Assembly (NCBI RefSeq): GCF_011397635.1
Contig: NC_064765.1
Span: 937,001-1,001,000 of the forward strand
Reading direction: 5' to 3'
Source of the DNA: Epinephelus fuscoguttatus
Lineage: Eukaryota; Chordata; Actinopteri; Perciformes; Serranidae
Length of the DNA: 64,000 nt
This document shows positions 12,593 to 23,240 of this stretch, one piece after another; position 1 is the stretch's first letter; each line of letters begins with the position of its first letter. A program made the translations under genes and the position numbers. Below the pieces are notes generated by a model that had not been told where the DNA came from, searched no databases, and saw only the letters and a program-made list of their open reading frames with translations.

Positions 12593-13130
12593 GGAACATG
12601 GAATAATAACTGAGAGCTGCTGGAAGCTTCGACAGTTTTTACTGCTCCTGAGAAAACACACTGACGGACTTCTCACACAGACACATTCACACCTGCACAG
12701 TCACACCTTTCCTTCAGAGTAACTGATGGATGATTCTGCACAAACACACAGCTAACGTCACGTGATTCAGCTCTGATGGAAAACACTGACAAACACTCAC
12801 GGTCACACACAGGCCAGAAATGTACATTTACAAAATCCTGACACAAGCTGCAGCAGTTAAAATCCAGATATGAATTTCAGTAAAGACGGTTTATTTTTTT
12901 CATGTGAGCGTTTGAGTTTTCAGTTTGTATCATGGCCTCACACGCAGCAGGTTCCACTTAATGTGTAATCTTTTTCAAACATGACAGAGAATATTTTCAC
13001 CTGTGTTCAAACATGAAAACTTAAGTGTCTGCGTCCTGAATTGAAACACGTTTTTATTTCATCTGTAAAAACAGATGTTTAAATTTTGTTTGGACCAATA
13101 AAGAAATCAGTTTTATTTAAAGCTGATGTA
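11701..13130. other. gene-free stretch with a CA microsatellite
   Basis: The only structured feature is (CA)n at 12554-12590. Segment 12240-12480 is GC-richer (gctgagcgcagccggggaca, gggcgaggcgaggaggagtc) and may be an old regulatory or repeat segment, but I cannot identify it. Confidence 0.4.
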
Positions 13131-13730
13131 GGATTGAGGTGGAATGGAAATATAATCCGTCTGTTTCTTTAGTGTTTAATCAGCTAAAAATAAAAATCGT
13201 TTTTGTTTTCACAGGCTGTTCGTTCAAACTTTTTATGTTTTCCTACAAACAGCAGTGCACCCACATTCGTACATATCCCAGGTATTTTGAAAGACTGAGA
13301 TCATGTGACCAGCGAGCTGACGGCAGCAAACAAGGAAGCAGTCCTGAGTGCTGGTAAGGAGACAGGTTGGGATGGTGGATGGGACTTTCCCCTGGAGTCA
13401 CATGTTCAGATCTGTGTGAACTTTGAGACATTTTAAGGTTGGTCCTCACCACGTTTCTCTTCCTGAACCTCTGTATCTTAATTATGTAACTGTACAGTAA
13501 GGACGTAACATCATTCGTGGGGCACAAATTTGTCAGATATCATACAAACTATGAGAATACGCTGGTTCTGGTTCCCTCACAATGAGCTGTTTATATCTCC
13601 ACAGGGAGCAGGTCCTCGTCTACAGAGATCACCATGTAGCACCGCCATGTTTCTACAGTAGCCCAGAACGGACAAACCAAACACTGGCTCTAGATAGAGA
13701 CATTCATGTTTTCACGTTGGCCACCATTGT
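13131..13730 (+). repeat. dispersed repeat family 2, copy 2
   Basis: The 5' part (13320-13560) matches 1970-2240. The 3' part (13560-13715) matches 27550-27690 almost base for base (ggttccctcacaatgag, ctctagatagagacattca). The copy therefore bridges the two partial ones and shows that they belong to one family. Confidence 0.65.
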
Positions 13731-13825
13731 TAGCAGCCCCTCTGCAACAAGCAACATCAGAAAAAAAATACTCATTATTTAGACTTGAACCTTTTAATTC
13801 AGTGTTTTAACTGGTTTAAATCAGC

Positions 13826-13990
13826 TGGAGTCTCATTTATAAACACTCTATACACACAAAATGAGTCCTGAAAGAAAAGTTGTGATCTATAAAAACAGAC
13901 TTGATGGGAGAAAGTTTGACCCATGCTTAGGAACATTTTGGAGACAGGAAACTGGCGACGCAGATGGTGAGGTGGAGCCTGACTGTGAAA
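13826..13990. mobile_element. MITE of the CTCATTTATAAA family, copy 1
   Basis: It starts ggagtctcatttataaacac. The inner segment, tttggagacaggaaactggc followed by gacgcagatggtgaggtgg, is the reverse complement of cctcaccgtctgcatcgcc in copy 2 (25370). Non-coding. Confidence 0.5.
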
Positions 13991-14209
13991 ATATGTCAAC
14001 TATATTTTGACAGACGCCATTTTTGGGCATTTGTTGATTTGAAATCCAACACACTGGACCAATAACCAGAAAACCGTAGTAGTGTTTAAAGCACATTTAC
14101 AGTGTGTTGAGTTGTTCTTAAAACTGATTAATCATCATTCAGTCCTTAAATAAAGGTTATGTTTAAAGCACCATAATAATTTCACCTGAGGGGGAGAAAC
14201 ATTTTCTTA

Positions 14210-14560
14210 CCTTTAAAAGGTGTAAGAGTATTTTCCAGACTGAAAGTAGAGGCCGTGGTGTTTTCAGACGTCTCTGGGAGAAAGAGGAGCGTGCAGGATG
14301 GCAGGTCTGTGGGACCCCGGCCTGAAGTAAGAAGAGAGATTAGAGAGATTACAGTTAAAGAGTATCTCGTCCTGTGGAGCCCCTGTTAAACACCGGCTCC
14401 CATCAGAAGGGCCCGGACTGATGGAGGAAACAGCAGAGATTAGACCTGTTTAACAGTAATCCCCCTCCTCTGGAGCAGCGCCAGCACGCAGCCAAGACCA
14501 CCTCTCCACTGGAGACACAGAGAACACAGACGCAGAGACAGACAGAGTCCATGTTTTAAC
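14210..14560. promoter_or_regulatory. candidate conserved non-coding element
   Basis: This is balanced, non-repetitive sequence with several GATTA/TAATCC motifs close together (gagattagagagattacag at 14336, gagattagacc at 14436, agtaatcccc at 14455). TAATCC is the site of K50 (OTX/CRX/PITX-type) homeodomain factors. No coding frame or repeat phrase is present. The assignment is by texture only. Confidence 0.35.
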
Positions 14561-14904
14561 CAGAGTCAGACTTTAACAACACATTTCTGTTGTTTGGTAT
14601 CAGCATTTAAGAGCAAAGCTGCAGCAGGTCACTTTACCAGCAGCTCCTGAGAGAATTACATTAATACTAAAATCCATGGAAATCCTGCACGTTTTGTGAC
14701 GTCTGTCCACCAGAAGGCTCCATTTGAAATGGTTATTTTATCCAGTTTGAAGTCAAAGTTTTATAGTGAACTGTCTGGATCCTCGTTGTTTTAGTAACAG
14801 TAACATCAAGAGATCTGGACTGAACTTCCTCGACTGCTGCCAGCCGAGCTCAGGAGTGTTTTTAGCCAAGTCGCTAAGCTAGCTGATCGCTCTTTACTGG
14901 AGTT

Positions 14905-15065
14905 CAGAATCAGAAATACTTTATTGATCCCAGGGGAAAATTGTAATTTGTTGCTCCGATGTAAAGAATAGAGAACAATAAGAATAAGAGAATGAAATAA
15001 AAGTATGTAAACATAGAGCAATAATAAAATAACATAGCAATGAAAATGTGCATTAAAATTAAAAT
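14905..15065 (-). repeat. fish LINE/SINE tail fragment (CTTTATTGATCCC type)
   Basis: The sequence cagaatcagaaatacttta followed by ttgatcccaggggaaaattg is the reverse complement of the CAATTTCCCC...AATAAAG 3' tail seen at 11650. It is followed by an A-rich variable part. This orientation is opposite to the copy at 11330-11700. Confidence 0.6.
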
Positions 15066-15599
15066 AAAATGTGCAGTTACGCTGTGTTTCAAAGCCTTCT
15101 TTACTCCTGGATCTTACTCTGACATATCATCACTTACCTCACCCAAGGGGTGTGCGTGTTGTCTACGCCTCGGCCAGAAAGTTACCAAACTCAAACGAAG
15201 AATATCTACCTTTTAACAGGTTGCAGAGGGCGACCAGCTTATCGACTCCACAGTAACTATGGGCCCTGCTAAAGGCTCCGAAGCTGGAGGGGAGCTCGAT
15301 GCCGCTGTGTCATGGTCTCTGCATCCCTGCAGCACTTTGGGTGCAAAATGCAAAGGTACCAGTTAGCTCTATGCTCCAGCAAACAGACCCCTGGACCACC
15401 TTCAATTAGAACAAGCACGGGCGTTCAGTGGTGCTCTCCTGTCATATCCAGCTGGATGATAAATACAATGTCCTGGATGAAGTGAAATTTCCTCCACTAA
15501 CAGGAGGCCCCCAGGTTTCCTCATCTACGGGTACAACAGAGAGATCAGGATCTCCAAGGTGACGTCCGCTACGCTGCATCCAACATCACATCACACCTG

Positions 15600-16030
15600 A
15601 TGATGATTTGAAAGACATTTGTTCTGAATTAAATCTCACACAAATTATTACAGAGCCAACTCGACCAGATACGAAAGTTCACAGTCGTTCCTCCCTGTTA
15701 GAGGCCACATCATCACACACATGGCTGTGTGCTCCCAGGTGATGTCACTGCTCAGTGGGCTGCATCAGACACTGTAAAGCTAAAAGATCAGGACCTCAGT
15801 GTATCTGCAGGAGGTCTTTCAAAAGTCTTTCTTACATGACGTACATGACACTGATCTATCTTCTATAAATCTCACCTGTCTGTTTCTAACTCCTTAGCTG
15901 ATAAACACGCACCAGTTAATAGACTGAGGATTAGAAACAGATGTGACACTTGGTTTAATCGTGATTTAGGTGAGTTTATTTTACAAAGAAATAAAGTTTG
16001 TGCACTGGTTCTGTCCGCTGTGTCACAGTG
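15600..16030 (+). mobile_element. LINE ORF2 remnant (endonuclease C-terminus and linker)
   Basis: In one frame 15603-15710 reads DLKDICSELNLTQIITEPTR, the conserved end of a LINE apurinic endonuclease. After frameshifts, 15900-16010 reads ADKHAPVNRLRIRNRCDTWF followed by NRDLGEFILQRNK, the linker that precedes the reverse transcriptase in many fish LINEs (DKHAPxxxxRxxxRxxPWF). No reverse transcriptase follows. The copy is internally deleted and dead. Confidence 0.75.
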
Positions 16031-16549
16031 TGGGGTGGTCGTCTCTCACTGATAGAAAGAAAAACACGATCTCCTCTCTGTTTATAAGGCAGTGCTCAGA
16101 CAGCTCCTCTTCTGCCTCACTTCTCTTTTAAAAATCAAATCCATCTCTCATCACAGACTCCTCAGATCAGTTCAGAGCTCAGTAAATTAGCTTTTAGTTT
16201 TTTCGCCCCACATAAATGGACCAAGTTACAGGAAGTATTTAAATGTGTGTGTCGTTAGATCACTTCAAGTGTCGCTGGATGATCTGGTTGTTTTACAGTG
16301 CTCCTGCTTTAGTTCATTAACAGACGTGATTATCTACATGTTACTGTTGTTGTTATGTATCCGTCCTTTACAGCTGACTCTGTTCTTCATATTTAACATA
16401 TTCATATTTAAGTCTTTTTACTGTTTTTCATTGCTGTTTAAATTCTTGACAGACTTTGCTGCTCGTTACTTGTTTTAATGGACTTTGGCTTTGGAGAGGA
16501 TCAAAATAAAGTCATAAAAGAAGTCACACCCGTCCTGTGATGGATAAAG
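16031..16549. other. sequence after the LINE remnant, not identified
   Basis: It may still belong to a LINE 3' region (ggatcaaaataaagtcataa at 16499 resembles a tail). No translated motif supports it, and nothing else is recognised. Confidence 0.3.
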
Positions 16550-16799
16550 CAGAGGTTCCCAACTGGTGCAGCAGCCACAGGGTCCAGATTTCTCCTCAGC
16601 CATCAGTTCACACAGTTTCATATATTCAGCACCACACTTGTGTTTGGCCATGTCAACAAGCTAACTGCTGTCTCTGTCAGGTATCTGTGTGTCTGTCGTT
16701 CACTCTACAGCAGGTCATTGCACTTTTTTCACTTGCTGTCCATTCAGAATGGACCTGCGACCCACTTTTGGACCGTGACCCACCAGTTGGGAACCACTG
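16550..16799. mobile_element. hAT-type MITE with CAGAGGTTCCCAACTGGT termini
   Basis: The 250-bp element begins cagaggttcccaactggtg and ends caccagttgggaaccactg. The 18-base inverted termini match except for one base. CAGnGGTTCCCAAC is a classic hAT terminus. Flanks are tggataaa and aaataaat, so the target duplication is not clear. Short open frames inside are chance. Confidence 0.75.
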
Positions 16800-17735
16800 A
16801 AATAAATAACAGTCCCTTCGGTGTGTGAGACTGATGCAGCAGTGACTCACTGACTCCTGTAAATCACGCTGACACATAAAGACACACAGGTGAGTCATGA
16901 CAGCTTTAACAGTTTTATTATCCTCATTAGAACAAAACAGCCGCTGACTTGTGTATTAATCTGTTTGTTTAATGTTCCTCAGCTGATAAATAATTATAAA
17001 CAAAGACCTGTGTTCTTCCTGTTATAAAACAGAAAATGACTGATTTAAATCAGCCTGAAATATCTTTATAAAATAGTGATCACATACAGAAGATGTAGTC
17101 GTCTGTGTTTTAGGGAAGTGGCGACCTCCACAGCTAGAAAATGAAGCCAGTGCTCTTGTCTAAATATGGTCACTTCTGGCTCCAAAAAACCAAGATGGCG
17201 ATGGCCGAAATGCCGAACTGTAGGCTTCAGAACGGGAGTCCACATCACAGTAGCTCCATCCATTATTTTACAGTGAATAGTTTGAAGCCTGCTGGTAATT
17301 AAAGACCTGTCAGTGTGGAAGAATCAGTCACAGGTTCACATCGTGTGTTTCTAGTTTTAGCTGTGCACCAACAGAGATGTGACGCAGTGTGAGTTTACAG
17401 TGCGAGACTGTGAATTTGTTTCTACTGGCTGTTGCTTTAAATACACGAGTTAATAGTTTTAAAACTAGACACAGACAAACTGACTGATTGATTCATGGAC
17501 AGAAAGGCTGGCACACTGACAGACTGACAGACAGACTGACAGATAAACTCGCTGACTCAGCGTCTGAGAATGACAGGCAGAGATTGGAATGAATGAGTGA
17601 CTGAGGAGAGACGTACAGACGGAGAGTAATGAAACATGTAGAAAAGATAAAGTGGAAAATGAGTCTGTTAACTCACCTCTGATAACTGGTTCACTGCCAG
17701 ACAGACCACACACAGGGATCAGCAGGTATGGATAC

Positions 17736-17736
<1 letters not shown>
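16800..17736. repeat. stretch with an 'aagatggcgatggcc' dispersed repeat
   Basis: At 17100-17280 the phrases gaagccagtgctcttgtcta, aagatggcgatggccgaaat and aggcttcagaacgggagtcc occur in the order found in a common fish repeat (recalled). The rest is unremarkable. Confidence 0.45.

Positions 17737-17771
<35 letters not shown>
17737..17771 (+). repeat. (CA)n microsatellite
   Basis: About 17 CA units are followed after 20 bases by a second short run ending in gcgcgc (17788-17805). Confidence 0.95.
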
Positions 17772-17775
<4 letters not shown>

Positions 17776-18159
17776 GAACACATGTAACACACACACACAC
17801 GCGCGCTGCATACCTGGCTGGGTGGGCTTGGCTGCTCCAGGCTGTAACTCATCTCCATGGCAACAACAGGAACGCTCAGGTGGCAATCAGAAGTCTGATC
17901 GAGCAGCAGCAGAGCAATTATCATCTGCACATACAGACAATATTTTTTAACAGCTACATCAAATACACATACATAAATATATATTAATCAATCACATGCT
18001 GCTATTTTGTCTCTTTGCAGCACCCTTACTTGTAGTCAAGACACTGCAGCAGCTTCCTGAACGTGTCCTTTCACAGACGGCTCAGCTGACAGTCAGCAGT
18101 AACCTGCACCTTGAGTCAAACAGACGTAAAATATCACTGACAAACTTTGAGCTACAAGC

Positions 18160-18575
18160 CAAGTCATCTCATCCTCACTGTGACCTCGTCACATGTCCAC
18201 GTTTGGTCATGGACTTTCCACGTCAACATACGACGTCCAAGGTACCCTGGGTGTGTTGGTTGTTGACGTTCTGGGACGCCGTGTCAACTTCAGCCTGTTA
18301 CATGCATTGTCTGTTTTCAAAATACACTTCTGTTTTCACAGGAAATGGACAGTTTGATACAGTCTCTTTCAAAACAATCGTACAGGAAGTGAACACTGGC
18401 CTCCTGGGTGAGAGCTGGTGTTGTTGGACTCATCCAGCCCTCCCACCTTCTCACACTCTGTTACACAATAACAGTGACCAGCCGTGCATCATGCCAACAT
18501 GAAAGGACAGCTTTTTCCATCAGTGTCAGAAGTCACTGACCAAGAGGTGGTATGCCACGACTTCAGAGTGAGACC
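18160..18575 (+). repeat. dispersed repeat family 1, copy 3
   Basis: It matches 22378-22668 (cctcactgtgacctcgtcac, catgccaacatgaaaggac) and, in reverse complement, 8670-8900 and 5740-5890. Its right edge reads acgacttcagagtgagacca, the complement of the head phrase seen at 5286, so this is probably one full end of the element. An open frame (17996-18502) across it is incidental. Confidence 0.65.
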
Positions 18576-19164
18576 AGGGTTGGCTGAGCACACAGGTGCA
18601 GTTAATCAGACTGATGTCAGCGAGCAAACGCATCACTAAAGATGACAAATCATAATGTTATTTGGGAGTGAGACAAACACCACAGACCTGAGGATGAAAC
18701 TAAACCAAAGATGTCAGCTGCACAAACTGACTCCAGACCTGCATCTTAAGTCCTGTGTGTGATTTATCCTGACTTCATATGAGCAGAGGAAATCTCTGCT
18801 AGCTGCTAGGCTAATTTATACAATGTAAAATGCCATAGACTTGTGCTAATAACGTTAGCATGTTGTATTTGTGGGGAAAATGTGTCCAGATTAAGACAAG
18901 TGTTTGTCTGTGAATGCTGCGAGTTATAGTGAAGCTGATGTGTGTTTAATGTGTGTTTTGTGTGTAACTGCAGAGTGACACAGACACACCAGCTACATTT
19001 ATAAGGATAAATAAAGTTTTAAGTCATGGCAAACTCTTAAAAAGCGACACATTTCATGACAGTTTTTGGTTTTGTGTATGTCAGTTTATACTGTGTTGCA
19101 TAATGCACAACAGTCATCATCATTTTCTTTTTATCTCCACAGATGAACTCCGATTAGTTTAATA
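18576..19164. other. no feature recognised
   Basis: This is AT-rich, unstructured DNA with no repeat or coding evidence. Confidence 0.4.
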
Positions 19165-19239
19165 ATGTCAGAGGTTCTGTCAGTATATGATGTGAAGATT
19201 CAACAGATCTGTGTGTTTATATATAAATATATGTTCTTA

Positions 19240-19455
19240 CGTTCTCCTCTGCCATCATCGTTTAGCAATGTCTTTAAATTTAATTCCCAGATTCATTCAT
19301 ATAACACCAGACAGGTTCATCAGCTCCACCTGCCCTTTGACAAACCAAACATGGTCACTGCTCCCTCAGATGTCGTGGTGGACAGGTTTGTTGTCAGCAG
19401 CTCTTTATCCTTAGAACATTTTAAACAGGAAATTATCACTACATTTAATTCATAA
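19240..19455 (+). mobile_element. LINE reverse-transcriptase C-terminal remnant
   Basis: The frame reads LPSSFSNVFKFNSQIHSYNT followed by RQVHQLHLPF. This matches the C-terminal tail of fish LINE ORF2 proteins (NxxxHSYNTRxxxxxHxP). It ends LSLEHFKQEIITTFNS and stop, matching the usual FKxxLKxxLL ending. Only about 70 codons remain. It may be a distant 3' piece of the same insertion as the 15600 fragment, but intervening repeats prevent a conclusion. Confidence 0.65.
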
Positions 19456-19857
19456 TGTCTATTTTTTTCTTTTATATAAATATCTTTGTTCCCCCTTTTT
19501 CTCCTTTTATCTCTGCACTGTGTTTTGTGTATTTCTTGGTTTTTACTGGACTATTCTTCACTGACTGCTCAGCCTGCTTCCTGCTGTCATTCATCTTCGG
19601 CTGTATTTTTCTGTATAAAGTTAGTTTAGTTCTGTCGTCTATTTTTTAGCCAATGAAAACACATAGAAATGCACCAGTGATCACATAAGAATATAAATAC
19701 TCAGCGATCAGAGGGAGGTGGAGAGAACAGAATACAGTGAGCTCAAACACACACACATTCGTCTCTGTGAGCTGTTGGCACAGTGTTTGTGTCTGAGGGG
19801 AACGTTCAAACAAACTTATGAAACTTATTTTCTGAGTATTGCATCAAATTTTATTAA

Positions 19858-20417
19858 TGAGCGTGTCAAACTCACTTTAGTTAATGGGCCACACACAGCC
19901 CAGTTTGACCTCAGATGGACCAGTGAAACCATCACATAATATCCTGTAAGGAACATCAGCTCCAATGTTCTCCCTTTTTGTGTGTTAAGAAATATAAGTA
20001 CATTCTGCAGATGTTCATCCTTTCATAAAACAGACAAGCAGCCGGAGACGTCTTCAGAAAAATCAGAACAGTTTCAACAGTGTGTCTCAGTTTTTCCACG
20101 TTCAGTCGACTTGTCTCTGTCATTACATGAACATTTGTCCACATGTTTCCTGAGACAGATTCTTTTGAACTGAAGCTGCTGACTGACATTATTTTGCACA
20201 GTGTTCATTAAAACTTGTCTTTAAACCTGGTCACAGCAAGTATTCATTGTTATATCAGAGAGCTGTGTCCTGGTCAGAGTGGAGGAGCCATGAAGTCAGC
20301 AGCACGTTGTTTAATTTGTTCCTGAAACCTGGCACCTCTTAGTCCACTCATAGTGGGCCGGATTGGACCCTGTGGCGGGCCGGTTCTGGCCCATGGGCCG
20401 TATGTTTGACATCCCTG
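19858..20417. mobile_element. non-autonomous hAT element with GTGTCAAAC termini
   Basis: The left end, gagcgtgtcaaactcacttt followed by agttaatgggccacacacag, and the right end, gtgggccggattggaccctg followed by gggccgtatgtttgacatccctg in two parts, are the well-known termini of a fish hAT family (CAGGGGTGTCAAAC). The 560-bp interior is non-coding, with an imperfect match across the two ends. No clear 8-bp duplication remains. Confidence 0.75.
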
Positions 20418-20576
20418 CTTTAAGGTAACGTACAGAAGTTTACACCAAACAACGTTTCTTTAGATCAAGTTTAAACGTTACAGTTAATCATGACAGCTGG
20501 CATCATACCGTGCAGCACAGAGGGTTAAAACCTATAAAACTAATGTTACAGCAAATGTTTCTGTAGCTAAATTAAC

Positions 20577-20607
<31 letters not shown>
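20577..20607 (+). repeat. (CAT)n microsatellite
   Basis: About ten trinucleotide units (catcatcat) lie directly before the conserved-looking block. Confidence 0.9.
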
Positions 20608-20639
20608 GGAGGTGGATCCAGATGTTTTTGTCAGTTTGA

Positions 20640-20985
20640 CTCTATAATTTCCAACTGCTGTGTTCCTCCTAACTTGTAATTGCGAGAACATGAGTCATGA
20701 CTTAATTGTGGAGGAGCAGGGAAATGTTATAGAGAGAAATTATTTCCCCCTGAGACATTAGGAAACTCTCTGAGTAAGCACTTGTGCAACTTTAATTTTA
20801 TAATCACTCCATTTCTGAGTTAATAGCTTTAATGATATCAAACTGACAGCCAGGTCAATCAGTACGTCGTAAAAGGTTTTGACCTGACGAGACATTTGGT
20901 GTTCAGGCATTTTCACTGCTGAAGGTTCAGATTGACAGATTAATGTGAGCTTTGTGCAGCACGGTGTTACTGTCACATGTTAAAC
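20640..20985. promoter_or_regulatory. candidate conserved non-coding element
   Basis: Non-repetitive sequence with clustered developmental motifs: cttgtaattgcgag, tgagtcatgacttaattgtg (AP-1/MAF-like TGAGTCATGA at 20691), ttaatagctttaatgatatc and gattgacagattaatg (TGACAG TALE-type core with ATTA). It lies between a microsatellite and a GA/GT tract and shows no transposon phrase. The minus-strand open frame (20976-20758) has no domain. Confidence 0.4.
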
Positions 20986-21052
20986 TTCTTAATGTTTGTG
21001 TCTTATAGTGGTCCCTGTTTGTGCCTGCAGAGGGCAGCGCAGGTCCACAATA

Positions 21053-21098
21053 AGAGAGAGAGAGAGAGAGAGAGAGTGTGTGTGTGTGTGTGTGTGTG
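21053..21098 (+). repeat. compound (GA)n(GT)n microsatellite
   Basis: A GA run switches to a GT run at 21076, after the phrase cctgcagagggcagcgcagg. Confidence 0.95.
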
Positions 21099-21375
21099 GG
21101 CAGTAAAACATCACTGACATTAGATCAAACTGGCTTCGCACAACACACTGTACGCTGATCAGCAAAACACAAACTGACTGACAAACACAGGATATGTTGT
21201 CTGTCTTCTGATCCACATACAGTGTATAATAAAACATTACTGACTGCAACACTTTATTTTACAGGTTTGAAATTTTGGGAAGTTTCCTGAAAAGAACTTT
21301 GATATTTATTAATATTTTTAGGGGAGTTCAGAGATCAGCTGTTACACTTCCATGACACAACATTTCAATGTGAAG

Positions 21376-21378
<3 letters not shown>

Positions 21379-21426
<48 letters not shown>
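21379..21426 (+). repeat. (AC)n microsatellite
   Basis: About 24 uninterrupted AC units. Confidence 0.95.
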
Positions 21427-21427
<1 letters not shown>

Positions 21428-21665
21428 AGACTGTCAAAGTGACAACTTTATGTTAACTTCACACAAAACTCATTACTGTGAACGAGACTTTTTTTATTTT
21501 AAGTTAACAATATTTGAGTGTATTTATACAGGTGAGTCAATTAGTTCAAGGCCGATTAACAACATATTCATTGTGCACTTTTTTTTATTTTTTGGTTAAC
21601 TGAAATTTGAAAATGTGCTCGATGTTTTAATGTTCATGCGACCTTTTTCTTTAAATAAAATGATA

Positions 21666-21772
21666 AACTTGGAGCACCTGTCAGCTCACCTGATAGACCT
21701 GGCATGGGCGTGGGTTTGATTCCAATCTGCAGCTCTCTGCTGCAGGTCGACACCCTCTCATTAAAAATGAAA
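21666..21772 (+). repeat. tRNA-derived SINE-like fragment
   Basis: gtcagctcacctgataga resembles a tRNA A box (TRGCTCACYTGGTAGA). gggtttgattcc resembles a B box (GGGTTCGAWTCC). A downstream phrase, ctctctgctgcaggtcgaca, is the degenerate form of the tail common after fish tRNA-like repeats. The cloverleaf is not intact, so this is not a functional tRNA. Confidence 0.5.
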
Positions 21773-22377
21773 CACTTGTGTTCACTTGATATAACAGAAA
21801 TATGTCATTACAACAAGGGTGCAGGGCTTTCATTCATTCAGTCATGTGTTTTGTCATTTAATTACTTTTAACATGATCAAGTGTAATCACGCTGTACGTC
21901 TCATAATTACACTGTCCTTGTTTGTCACATCAACAGTTATTGAATTAAATACAAATACATTTTAAATGAATTGTTATGAATTATCTGTGAAGGCTGCAAC
22001 TATCTCTTTTGGTGTCCTATGAACCCATGAGGGCTGGACACTTTTTGGTGCATGACACGGGAATAAAAGAAACTAACTAACTATACAAGCAAATAAATGG
22101 AAGTTGCACTCAACCTTAAAATTCTGTTCATTTTTACTAACTTATGTGCACTAGAAAAGAACAAGTGGTAAAAAGACAGAAAACTGTGACAGTTTTAGGT
22201 TAAGACAGCAAATAAATATGTTCAGCATAACTCTTGTTGTAATCACATTTGTTCTGTCAAGTGAGCACAAGTTTTTATTTTAATGAACGAGAAAGTGACG
22301 ACTTGTCGCATGAACATAAAAACATTGAGCATGCATCTTTACAACCATTTTTTATATTTCATTGAACTATAAAAATA
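21773..22377. other. AT-rich stretch, possible LINE tail
   Basis: A phrase near 22050, acacgggaataaaagaaact, followed by an aacta repeat, could be a LINE 3' end. There is no translated evidence, and nothing else is recognised. Confidence 0.3.
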
Positions 22378-22668
22378 TCATGCCGTCCTCACTGTGACCT
22401 CGTCACATGTCCACTTTTGGTCGTGGACTTTCCACGTCCACATATGACGTCCAAGGTTCAGCCTACTTGGTGGGTGGGACAACGACTAACTTTCGACGTT
22501 GGCCTGCTGTGTTCCCCCCATGCCTCCAGGCACCATTAAACAATAACGTCGACTGGCCGTGTATCATGCCAACATGAAAGGACGGCTTTCTTTGTCAGCA
22601 TCTGACGCTGGTTGACACAGACTAAGCACCGGTCGTCGACAACTTCAGTGACACCGGGTTGAAAATAT
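22378..22668 (+). repeat. dispersed repeat family 1, copy 4
   Basis: Closely matches copy 3 at both ends: gtcctcactgtgacctcgtc, atgccaacatgaaaggacgg, and the distal cgtcgacaacttcagtgaca. The middle is shorter, which implies an internal deletion relative to 18160-18575. Confidence 0.65.
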
Positions 22669-22731
22669 ATGTTAAGAGCACCATGAATGTGTTGTTAATC
22701 CGCCTTGAACTACTGAGGCCAAATCAGCTTT

Positions 22732-22780
22732 AAAGTTAAATTAACTCAAAATTCACAAAATTTTGAGTTAATTTAACTTT
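22732..22780. repeat. perfect 21-bp palindrome with 7-base loop
   Basis: aaagttaaattaactcaaaa (22732, plus one base) is exactly complementary to the arm ending ttaatttaacttt at 22780. The loop is tcacaaa. The AT-rich hairpin may be the fused ends of a MITE or a bent-DNA site. No terminator function is implied in this eukaryotic setting. Confidence 0.85.
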
Positions 22781-22899
22781 GTGTTTGAGTTTTTGTGTCG
22801 GATGATCATCAGGTTTTTACATCACTTTAACAGTCTTCATACAGACTGTGCATGGATGGGGGTGTACAGTGTGCAGTGTGGTGGCTCTGGGAAAAGTAA

Positions 22900-23240
22900 A
22901 TCAAGGTTGACAGAACATCCAGTCTGAACTAATTACCAGGTGAAACAGACCTTTGCAGAAACAAAATAATACTGATCATAAAATATGTGACATCTAACCC
23001 TCCTGAAGGCCTCTCCTCCCTGAGCTGCACCTCCAGCCCAGATATTACCAGCCTGAACTGAACCTTTCCCAGAGCCAGGCCCTTACGTCTTCACGTGTTC
23101 ACAGCAGGATTACTGCGTCCAATCGGCAGCCAGAGAAGCTTCAGTTAAACAAACATTTCTGTGAGCGGCCCTGGGAGCACAAACTGATTCATGACTCCAG
23201 CTCTGAGCAAGAAGCAGTTTGTCTGAACAAGTAACATCAA
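22900..23240. promoter_or_regulatory. candidate conserved non-coding element
   Basis: This is balanced, non-repetitive sequence, with segments such as tgaactaattaccaggtgaa, cctgagctgcacctccagcc and aggattactgcgtccaatcg. A TAATTA core precedes an E-box CAGGTG (22939). No coding frame has a domain and no transposon phrase is present. Texture is the only support. Confidence 0.35.

Noticed and set aside
17996-18502. 168-codon open frame as a gene
   Set aside because: It spans a dispersed repeat found again at 8670-8900 and 22378-22668, with breaks in those copies. It is repeat-derived chance.
21666-21772. A functional tRNA gene
   Set aside because: Only the A and B box regions resemble a tRNA. 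Acceptor and anticodon stems do not pair.
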